In this document: positions 55,490 through 64,000 of the stretch, in pieces
How positions within the stretch are numbered: the stretch's first letter is position 1
Layout: each line of letters begins with the position of its first letter
Assembly: GCA_023053575.1 (NCBI GenBank)
Contig: JAKZAP010000001.1
Location: 25,624,533 to 25,688,532, forward strand
From: Branchinecta lynchi
Taxonomy: Eukaryota > Arthropoda > Branchiopoda > Anostraca > Branchinectidae
Direction of reading: 5' to 3'
DNA length: 64,000 nucleotides
Program-made: the position numbers and the translations under genes
Notes under the pieces: generated by a model
Told to the model about the DNA's origin: nothing
What the model saw: only the letters and a program-made list of their open reading frames with translations
Database searches by the model: none

Positions 55490-57199
55490 TTAATAATAGT
55501 CATATAAAATTAATTTTCATTGGGATAGTTTACCCCTGCATTTTTGGTAGCCTAACAGCCGTGTGACATAGGTATTCAAAACTGTGGTTATGCCTGGATA
55601 GCATAATTAGTAAAGAGGCATTTGAAGTGAAAAATCTAATTTTATGACAGTCCTGAAGGAGAATAAATAAATGAATACTGTAGGCTGCGTACTGTCAACA
55701 TGTATGTTATGGGGGTCTAGGCCCCACCCCCCCCCCCTTAGTGCCCCCCCCCCCCCAGGAAACAAAACCCTCCTGTCAAAAACGCCTATACCAAAGAAAA
55801 CCAGGCGTGATAGCCTCCCCCGTCAAAATGTCCCGCTCCGGCCATCCAACAAACATACAGAAATTTCAAAATCTTTTGAACCTAACATGCTATCAAAAAT
55901 CTAACTTGACTTCCTGTGATCTTGGTCGTACCTTGAAAGTGCCTTTGCAAAATCAGTGACAGTTAAACCAAGGTAATTCTAGGCTATGCTCTGTCCAAAA
56001 CACTTGAATGTGAATGACACCGTTAACACGACTGTCGTACAGTTGAAACTACTGAGCATCTTGGAGCTTCTGATTCAGGAATAGCCAAAGAGGAACGGGA
56101 ATCAGAAAAATGGTCGATTTGCTGACTGTTTTTAGCGTCTGGTGGCCCTTCGCACTACATGAATAGGTGTTATCTTAACTTCAGCTTTTTCGTCAGGAAG
56201 GGGAAGGATTGGGAAAGGATTTTGTTGGGGGGGGTCCCTGAGCGACACGGCTTTTGATCTGCTCTTTCGCTTTTAATACCTCACTGACAAGGCGACAACA
56301 GTATCAACTGAATGTGTCTGGGTTTCGCCAAAAGTACGGGAAGTAACAAATCGCGTTTAAAACAATCGCGAGGTGATAGCCTGTTCACACGCGGCTCTAA
56401 CAGCGGCCGATTTACGTGCGTAATTAGCGGTTGAAAAAAGATCCATAAACCAGCCTCCGATTTTCTAAATAGGCGTATTTTCATCACAGTCACTGATCGG
56501 GATAAATAAGGCCCTTGGGGATGCGACCTTTGATAATTTTGGGGACAGTAAGCAGATTCTAATTCGGGTAATTTGGTCATACTTGACGAGTTTCAGGTCA
56601 ATCCAGTTCAAATGTGAACATACTATGATTACTGAATGAATTACAGGATAAGTGAATGATTAGGCTAAAGAAATAGAAAACCGTGATTTTCGTCTTTTTC
56701 TTTTTTTTTTCTTGATCAGCTAGTGAATGGTTTCGGAAAAAGGCAGAATAATTTTCTAATTTCAACTGCGTATCTTCTGTCTTCTGTTGCGTATCTATCT
56801 GTCTGATATTTGTTTTGTTGATTTTCTCTGAAAAAAAGTAATAGCCTAGTTTAAATAAGTTTTTCGTTCAACCCTCACTGAAAAGTGACTGAACAACCCT
56901 AAATGATTGCATTCTGTTCTCGTATTACTTATATTTAGTATTTATTATTTTTTATGTTCTTGTTTGAAAACAAAAATATTTGAAATTAAATTTATTTGCT
57001 GAGTTGCAGGAAATCCGTAAATATTCAATTTGTGTTGTTTTTCTATTCTAAAGACTACAAAAAAACTACATTTGACTTTGACACACTCGTATGATGTTTT
57101 GCCTTAATTTATATATTTTGTTACAAATAAACAGACTATTCGGAATTAGATTTTCCTTTTTAATTCTCCCTTCACAGTTTTGAAACCTTTAATGACGGC
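55490..57199. other. no gene recognised
   Basis: Contains C-runs at about 55728-55757 and otherwise only unsupported short frames. Confidence 0.4.
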
Positions 57200-57207
57200 T
57201 CAGACGG

Positions 57208-58394
57208 CAGTGTTGCCAGATTTTGTTTACAGAAAAATGCCCTGGGATTTTGTAAACAAGCCCGGCTGAATTTTACCAAAGTATTTGCTTATCAACCAAG
57301 TTATAACAGGTGATTTCCGGGGAGGTCATTCGGGGGGGGGGGGGGGGGGGGTGGCGGGGGGGGGGAGGGCATGGCTCCACTATATTTCAAGATCTTCCTC
57401 CTTTGTGATATTTGTTTCCAATAAATATGTTTCAAAAGGCAAAATATGAAACAATGACTTTACTTTAACATATATGTAAGCCTACGGTATGGTACTCTTA
57501 ATTTTTTTTTTTTTTTTAATTTTCAGTCTATATGAGAACCTGGGATTTAGACTCAAAATAGGTCACAAAAGGCGAAAAACAATCAGTTTACTTTAAGATA
57601 TATTTGAAAACTGCGCAAAAGTAACAAAAGATTTACATCTTTATGACAGGCAGTCGTGTAGAGCGGATTCAGAGTCTAAACAGGAACGATTCCGTTGCCT
57701 CCCTAATTCTAGAACTCTAGATGTCAGATAGGGTTTGGAGTTTTGGTCCCCAAATGACGTAAGCAGGACCTTCGTTCTTACCTGCTTTTAAGATTGGTTG
57801 AAATCAGACCTCGCAGATTTCATCCGCCCCCCCCCCCCCCCCCCCCCCCCCCCCCGTGCACATGGTGGAACCGAACCGGATTTCGTCATCAAGGTTCTAA
57901 AGTTGGCCTTCGTACCCATAACAAACTTCAAGGCTCAAGCGCCGAATGATCCTTGAACATTTCTAGTGAAAACACTTCAGGCAACCCGAATCGTACCCAT
58001 AGAAATTGTGAAACAAGATTTTGGCCTAAGAAAAAAGGTATATAGTAAAACCCGTGTTTAATTTGAAACTAGCAAGTATTACCAGGAGCTTTTATACCAC
58101 TTTCGTGGGGAATCGATGCAGCCTAGGTTTTTTGAATAACTTTGTGAAATAAAAGAAAATCTGAATAAGATTAGGCCAAACGATGTTGTTGGCAGCCTAT
58201 ACAGTTATAGCCTATAGGTTTAAAACAGTAATATTGCCCCGAAAACGAGCTTAAATTTTTAATCAGCCATGGAGTTTCAAGAAAGCCCCCAACACTACCC
58301 ACATTTTAAAACAATAAGCCCACTTTCTCGGCCCAAGCCCATCACACAAATCTTCTGCCCGAGCCGTCAGAAACAAGCCCATTTGGCAACACTG
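57208..58394. mobile_element. hAT-like element, 1.19 kb, non-coding
   Basis: Ends CAGTGTTGCCAGAT and, reverse-complemented, CAGTGTTGCCAAAT. Flanks TCAGACGG (57200-57207) and TGAGACGG (58395-58402) are an 8-bp duplication with one mismatch. CAGTGTTGCCA ends are typical of hAT elements. The interior has no transposase frame, and carries long G-rich (57333-57367) and C-only (about 57826-57855) tracts on opposite halves that could pair. Confidence 0.75.
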
Positions 58395-58402
58395 TGAGAC
58401 GG

Positions 58403-60110
58403 CCTTCTTTCTTCAAGTGCGTAAAGTCGTTCGTGAAGTTGACCATTAATTCTGCCCCGTCAGCTGCCGATATTCTGATCGATTGTGCTAAAAGTATCCA
58501 TTCGTACTTTTGGATTTATTGTTCTAACGGCGTAGCATTTTAACTTGTTTATTCTCGAATTTATTTCTGTTTGGCTACTACTCCTCTCGTGACGTGAATA
58601 TCTGTTTTAATCACCCAACGTCACCCACTCTTTCTGAACAAACTCTTTTTTTTGCATCAACTATATCTAAACCTTTCAAATACATCATTTCTCGTCTTTC
58701 GTTTTTTTTTAAATAGACATATATTTTAACTACAAAAAATCAGTGTTATGTCGTAAATTTCAGTGCTATTTCAATTTTGCTACTTCAAATAGCCTACACA
58801 GTTTTTTCACATCATAGCCTACAATTTCTTCGTCAGCGGGTAAGAAATGAACTATTACCAATCCTGGTTTAAGGACCCGTTTCAACTACAATATTAAAGC
58901 TACCAACTTCCGTAACCTCTAAATCCATTCTTATACCCGGGGACCTGAATTTCAAACGTTACAGTGTCGCCCCCACTCCTCACTGATTTTCTCACCTGCC
59001 TTCTTTCACTACCTTTGATGTGCATCATGCTGTCGACGGTTGCTTGCGAGGAGTTTATTTATCAGAAAAATCGGTGATGTAATTTTTCCTGTTTGGCTCC
59101 CGATGAAAAATTATCTCAAAATAGTAGCATATGTACGAAAAGGTAGCATGCAGTACCAATTGATGCCACTACTTGCTACCATAGCATGACTAGATGCTAC
59201 TGGAGCAAGGCCGGATGCTACGAATACTACTGCTTAAGATTAGCCCAGTGTGAGGCATATTAAATTCGTATAACTACCAAACAACTACACAGGCTGCAAA
59301 TTTATCATCGGGTAGAAATCAATGCGCCTTGTAAACGCTTAAAACAACCAAAGCCGTAGAAAGCAGAGCCTATTTTTAAATTAATTGGCTATTTAAGTTA
59401 CTGAAACAGACACAGTAAATGGTGCGTATTTAAACATCTATGACTAGCTTTTCCTTGTCAGCTTCTTGGTGTAGCCTCTTATTCTGAATGATGATAATAT
59501 TGTTGATCGTCTGAATTTGAATGTACTGTAGGACTTCATTGTAGGTGCTCTCCTTACGGCAATAGAACGCTTCATCCGGTTATGATCTGAAATTCCCTCC
59601 GCGATCTTAAATTTTTCCCGTGAAGGACACGTTGTACCTGTAATACCACTGCAAACTACTTCCGTAACCTCTCCATCAAACCCTGTAACCCTAATTTCAG
59701 ACGGTACTCCCCCCCCCTCCCTATTTCCGATGCTATAGGCTATCGTGACTTTTGTAGTTTACCAGAAGCTCCGTCGTTAGAAAAGAAACGGCTATTTCGA
59801 TTTGTGTGTTGTTCTTTCTAGAAGTCAGCCTGTTCTTTGTTGACGTCTACGAGATTGGACAAAAGCTTAAAGGGCTCCTCTTGCTTATTATGCCTTCCAT
59901 ATTATCCCTAGTTCCCTTATGGATTTATAAGCTTCTGAACCTCCACCCCACCCCCCACCCCTTTCGCCATTGTTTCGTTTTCGAGCTAAGACTTTGTAGC
60001 GCCTCTTAAGCCCAGCCGAGTGTTGCCATGCATTCAACAGAAACTTAGCCGAACGCTGTAGGGTCCAGCAACAACTATTTCGAACATATGGACATGAGAA
60101 GCGTCAGATT
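58403..60110. other. no gene recognised
   Basis: Intergenic. A stretch at 59880-59990 (TATTATCCCTAGTTCCCTTA, TGGATTTATAAGCTTCTGA, CGCCATTGTTTCGTTT) resembles pieces at 19850-19920 and 20100-20130, so it probably contains an old repeat. No coding segment supported. Confidence 0.4.
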
Positions 60111-60113
60111 TTA

Positions 60114-61179
60114 GTTTTTGGGATCCCAAAACGTAAGTGGAGGGATACCTATGACATCGCAAAAATTTCCGTCTGTCCGTCTGTCTGTGAGCACGATAAC
60201 TCTCGAAGGGAATGAGATATTTTGATGAAACTTGGTGTGAGGATTCATTGGGTCAAGGATAAGGTCAAGTTCGTAGATGGTCTCTGTAGTCCTACATTTA
60301 GGGGTGGCGGAGGGGGTTCAAATTAAGGGACAAACAAAATATTTTTAAACAGCTAATGCGATAGTCGTTTATGGGGTAAGAAGACATGCTGACCACGATG
60401 GTGAAAATCATTTTCTCGCCGGACAAGTAGTTCGTCAGGAATACGGCAAAAACCGGAAAGTTGGTTAAAAGTAAAAGTTTTATTCGAAGTTGATTAAATA
60501 TTCGATTTAGGGGTAAGGAGACATGTTGGTCACGATGGTGAAAACCATTTTCTCGCCGAACAAGTAGTCCGTCCGGAATCCGGGAAAAAGTGGAAAGTTG
60601 GTGAAAAGTAAAAGTTTCATTTGAAGTTGATTAAATGTCCGACTTAGAGGTAAAAAGACATACTGAACACAATGGTGAAAACCATTTTCTCGCCAGACAA
60701 CTAGTTGGCCCGGAATCCGGCCGAAACCGGAAAATTTGTTAAAAGCACAAGTTTGATCAGATGACAGAGTAAGGGGTAAGAAGAGAGGCTGAGTCTGTAT
60801 ATGACAATCATTTCTTACCCGGACATACAATTAGTCCGGAATCCGGTTGTAACCGGAATTTTTTAAGTCTAAGTTTTATTTGAAGTTGATTAGCTGTTCT
60901 TTATAGGGATAAGGAGATACGCTGGATTCGTTTCTGAATTTTTCTATTTTGGTGGACTAGTAGTTCGCTCGGAATTCGGGCGAGACCGGAAACTTGGCAG
61001 AAGTGAAGCAGGAAGTCTCGGTCAGTATCGTCAGAATAGATATGGCTTATAAAGGTATATCTGAACTTGGTTTTCTCTGATGATTAGCCTGGCGAAGACT
61101 GGATCTGGCGAAGGCAATACCCGATTGTCTGAATCAAATATTAGATGTTTGTGATCCCATCGACACATTTGATCTTGTT
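60114..61179 (+). mobile_element. family-2 repeat, best complete copy
   Basis: Has every module in order: TTTTTGGGATCCCAAAACG terminus, leader (GTGGAGGGATACCTATGACA, CCGTCTGTCCGTCTGTCTG, CGATAACTCTCGAAGGGAATG, TTTTGATGAAACTTGGTG), GGTCAAG..TCGTAGATGG, TACATTTAGGGGTGG, five to six units of about 130-145 bp (TCTCGCCGGACAAGTAGTTCG), the CTGGCGAAGACTGGATCTGG block and the CTTGTT end. The GGGATCCC near the end has decayed to GTGATCCC. Confidence 0.85.
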
Positions 61180-61182
61180 CAT

Positions 61183-61330
61183 TTTGGAAAACATGGTAGT
61201 CCATCAGGTCTATCTTCTGTTTTGGACTTCTTTGGCCTTGTTTTCCCACCTTTTTTTTTTTTATCCACGGCGCTTTCAGTTTTGAAATATTTTGCGTCGG
61301 CGAGCCGGGAGGCTGGATAGAGGCGACAAG
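61183..61330 (+). repeat. repeat with ACATGGTAG..CATCAGGTCTATCTTC, copy 3
   Basis: TTTTGGAAAACATGGTAGTCC, ATCAGGTCTATCTTCTGTTTT and GTTTTGAAATATTTTGCGTC match 40125-40258 in reverse and 20020-20100 in part. It begins four bases after the CTTGTT end of the family-2 copy. Confidence 0.5.
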
Positions 61331-61798
61331 CGCTAACAAGGAAATCGCCAATTTAACGCCGCAAGTTATGGTACTTTTGAAAACCGATACTTCTGCGCCA
61401 TTTCATCGTGAACAGATCATTTCCAGTAAGAGTTGTGCTATAAAACAGCCAAAGCTGTGAGTAATAAGTTAAAAGCAGAGCCTAGTTATAGTAACTGTTA
61501 TAAAATACTGAACATAAACAGTAAACAGTGCGAGGGGTGCTTTAAGTTTCCTTTGTCGTTGTTCCCGCGGCAGTATAGTTGAATGGGTCCATCGCTATTG
61601 ATCCGCAAGAAAGAAGCGTTGCTCGGGAACGGCGCAGAGCGCTTTTCTCCGGAGAGAGTTGACGGGGCCCTTGCAGCTTCATCCTGTTTCTCGTAGTGAA
61701 TTTCTCTATGCTGTCTATGTACCTGAGTAACTTGAAAATGGAATTTCTAGGACCCGGTGGAACGCCAGTGATATGCGGCACAATGGTCCGTAGTTGCA

Positions 61799-62001
61799 AT
61801 GAGTGATGAAGATGATGCAGTTGGATATCGGCTCCAGTTGCCCGAGTCGTGTGATTTTCCGGTTTCGAAATTTTCCGGCGATCGTGTGTCGACTGGAGCG
61901 AGAGGATTAGCGACCATGAGCGTGGCAGCTGATCATGGTGGCGCGCCGGCGCCAAAGATCAAATATTTGGCGATGGTGCTGAACGACCTGGAAACAGAGA
62001 A
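61799..62001 (+). CDS. APC: APC exon with start codon
   Basis: 67 codons plus two bases; donor GAGAA|GTATGT. The N-terminal part is low-complexity acidic and then mixed (QLPESCDFPVSKFSGDR, SVAADHGGAPAPKIKYL) and ends MVLNDLETE plus AA of the next codon. Reading on past the donor gives no APC-like sequence, which supports the splice. A further upstream exon cannot be excluded. Confidence 0.65.
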
Positions 62002-62713
62002 GTATGTCGCATTTCCTACGTCTTTTTTAGAGGACCCGGCGTACGGTAGCTTACCTGTATCACCTATTAACTATGCGTCCCTAATCTTTTCCTTTCTTTC
62101 TCATTCCCGAGACTCTCCCCGAGATAAATTATTGTTAAATGTTACGCTAACGCCTGTTAGACTTGTTCACTTATTCATGCAGATTCTTGCATCCGTGTTT
62201 GGCGCTTTTCGAGCCAGATCAGGCTCCTGCGTATGACATGCGCGGAGCGGATTGGGCAGAAATACCAGTTATGCAAGTTTATTCGTCTTTCCAAGGGGAC
62301 TGTGTGGTGCTGTAAGCGGCCGATACGGGTTTGTAATCTTTGTGCTTTAAGGTTAGGCGATTGCTAGTTATCCGGCTAAACGCCTGTGGCTCCTTTTTTT
62401 TCACAACAATGCACAGTTACTTCACTATGCACTATTTTATGGCTAGGTACTAATGCCGATGTTGCGAGGGATTAATACCTTCTGAAAATCGCAGAAAAGA
62501 TATGTGTCGTTGGGTACAACAGTTGTGTCGTAACGTGTTGAATATTTCTAGTCCGTCGATCCTGATTAAAGCAAGGTAATAACCATGATAATTCTTACTA
62601 GGGCGGCCCTTATAAGCCAGCTTGAAGCGGAAGATCGGGACAGGCATTCCTACTTCGCGAAGCTTGAAGCGATTTCCAAAGAGATCAGAGAACTACCAGT
62701 ACCCACCGACTCA
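61799..62713 (+). CDS. APC: APC orthologue, first two coding exons (gene continues)
   Basis: Exons 61799-62001 and 62602-62713 join at a phase-2 GT-AG intron. Across the junction they give VLNDLETEK, AALISQLEAEDRDRHSYFAK, LEAISKEIRELPVPTDS. This follows the coiled-coil segment of APC tightly (vertebrate pattern LExLExE+..LL.DL..E...+.WY.AQL..++K+I..LP). APC scaffolds the beta-catenin destruction complex in Wnt signalling and binds microtubules. ATG 61799 is the first in its frame: an in-frame TGA lies about 36 bases upstream. The N-terminal 49 or so residues (acidic MSDEDDA start) do not look like the vertebrate oligomerisation coil. The rest of this large gene lies beyond 64000. Confidence 0.75.
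62602..62713 (+). CDS. APC: APC coiled-coil exon
   Basis: Acceptor AATTCTTACTAG and donor TCA|GTAAGT; 112 bp, entry phase 2, exit phase 0. It encodes AALISQLEAEDRDRHSYFAK, LEAISKEIRELPVPTDS, the most APC-specific sequence in the window. Confidence 0.8.
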
Positions 62714-63252
62714 GTAAGTCATTTCTCTTCGTTTTTTTCTTCGTTGTATTTTAGTCGCGGTCAGTGTTTAGCTTCAAGACCCGCTATCATGTTCCGTTAT
62801 TTAGTGCAGCTCGTGAGAATATACGCAAGCCGAAGTTTGATTCGTTTCTAGGCCTTGTGTCGAAATCTGGAAGACATCAAAATGTGTATGCTCCCGTACT
62901 TAGATATAAAAAAAAATGTAGTTATTACTTTAGGTTGACAACAGGCGAGTAGGGCTGCTGTAGTATTTTGTGAACTTCTCTTACGTAAACTCTGTAAATC
63001 CCCCGAAAATAATGAATTTAATTTTTACATAGTTTCATTCCAGCATTTATTTCTGGTCAGATCTTGTTAAGTGTATTAGTTAATTTGTTTTTTTTTTTAT
63101 GAATTTTGTAAATATTTTATCTCTCTTAAGCTATTTGGAAGTAAATATGATTGATTGATCGAAAATAGGGTTTCACGACGAAAATTTCAGGTAGCGACAC
63201 TGTTGCTTTATTTGATATACCTTCTCGTCATAAACCAGGAGTCCAAGTAGCC
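62714..63252. other. APC intron, nothing else seen
   Basis: Intron sequence after the GTAAGT donor at 62714. Open frames here run on from the exon or are short and unsupported. Confidence 0.45.
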
Positions 63253-63930
63253 AGGGGCGTCGCAAGTGCATTTTCGGTGGGGGGGGGGGGGTGCAGAGCC
63301 CAAATTTTACCGAATCTTTCAAAATTTTTTACCGAATCCTAGAAACTAAGAATTCGAGCTTTAAATTATGGAACAGAAACGATTACGTAGGAAGAGTAAT
63401 AATAAAAGGTAGCATGAACGACGATAAGCCAACTATTAGGCGGCGTTTTGGAGAAGCCCACATGGAGAATACGTTGCCGGGCATGATTGCAGTAACAGCT
63501 ACTATCTATTTTAGCCAATAGAAAATTAAATCGAGCGCTGCAGGCGAAAATTTTCGAAATCCATTTTTTTTTGTTTTTGTAGGCTAAAATTTAACTGCTT
63601 CTCTTACAAATTCTATCATTTACCGTTGATGAAATACCGAGACTCTTAAGAAGTTCTAGAAAACGGATGGAGCGACGTTCCGGCAGCAGCAGCAACTGTA
63701 GTCTAGTCAATATACTACCTATGATAACATAAAGTGAGCGCCGCAGGCGAAATTTTTTTTTGCTTTTTCCTGCCAAATTTAATTTCCATCCAAATTCTAG
63801 CTTTTAATGTTTCGAAATCTCAGTCCTAAAACTGGCTCAAAACCCCCGTCAAATGACGCACCCTTCCAGAAAACAGAGAACATTACGAAAAGTGCTGCAG
63901 GCGGAATTTTCGAAATATTTATGATTAGAT
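63253..63930. mobile_element. hAT MITE end and GCNGCAGGCG repeats
   Basis: CAGGGGCGTCGCAAGTGC at 63253 resembles the right end of the hAT MITE at 16540-16869, and is likewise followed by a G-run (63281-63293). Downstream, GCGCTGCAGGCGAAAATTTTCG (63535), GCGCCGCAGGCGAAATTTTT (about 63738) and GTGCTGCAGGCGGAATTTTCG (about 63892) recur at about 155-205-bp spacing. The opposite terminus of the element was not identified. Confidence 0.5.
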
Positions 63931-64000
63931 ATTCTTTTTGGGATCCAAAATAAAAGTAAGGACTATCGATGATATCACAGATCATCCCTTTTGTCTGCGA
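63931..64000 (+). repeat. family-2 repeat, start only (cut by window edge)
   Basis: TTCTTTTTGGGATCCAAAATAAAAGTAAGG, ATGATATCACA and TTTTGTCTGCGA match the family-2 terminus and leader (TTTTTGGGATCCCAAAACG..AAGTGG, ATGACATCGCA, CGTCTGT). The remainder lies beyond the window, in the APC intron. Confidence 0.6.

Noticed and set aside
61542..61955. 137-codon minus-strand frame over the APC start
   Set aside because: Low-complexity His/Arg/Leu composition; it overlaps the better-supported APC exon on the other strand.

Overview
This 64 kb window is nuclear DNA of an invertebrate animal. The evidence is spliced host genes with GT-AG introns and conserved exon phases, LINE, SINE, hAT and Helitron-like repeats, and orthologues of animal-only genes. 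An arthropod such as a crustacean would fit, but the sequence does not settle the phylum. The DNA is AT-rich, gene-sparse and dominated by repeats. Many G or C homopolymers of 10 or more bases lie almost entirely inside repeats.

Three host genes can be supported. (1) Plus strand, entering from the left edge and ending at 11573: the last three coding exons (2246-2500, 9649-9906, 11403-11573) of a coiled-coil protein that looks like a BICD-family-like (BICDL/BICDR) dynein cargo adaptor. (2) Minus strand, 41607 to 24204: a complete six-exon ABHD11 orthologue (alpha/beta hydrolase, 293 residues), whose introns are full of transposon remains. (3) Plus strand, from 61799 to beyond the right edge: the first two coding exons of an APC (adenomatous polyposis coli) orthologue. 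One further exon-like segment (43380-43473, plus) belongs to no recognised gene.

Region by region: 0-12 kb holds the BICDL-like 3' exons, a TIR element, old repeats, a GGGCCC-rich tandem array (5.7-6.8 kb) and a 63-bp (21-codon) tandem array starting at the gene's stop codon. 12-24 kb has no recognised gene. It holds a TIR element, a nested hAT MITE, a LINE tail, a near-identical 1.17-kb tandem duplication and a family-1 repeat. 24-41.6 kb is ABHD11 with its repeat-filled introns. 41.6-61.8 kb is mostly transposons, including a nearly full-length CR1/jockey-like LINE (44575-48710) with a 14-bp target duplication, inserted into an older repeat, plus a hAT foldback element (50815-51630), two tRNA-derived SINEs and a 1.19-kb hAT-like element (57208-58394). 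61.8-64 kb is the start of APC.

The most notable pattern is two interspersed repeat families with unrelated sequence but the same plan. Each has a self-complementary hairpin terminus next to a T-run, then a CCGTCCGTC-rich block ending in GATGAAACTTGG, then a variable number of tandem monomers (about 281-430 bp in family 1, about 130-145 bp in family 2), and an end in CTTGTT. One copy has what looks like its empty site within the window and shows no target duplication. This suggests non-autonomous Helitron/Helentron-like elements carrying private satellites.
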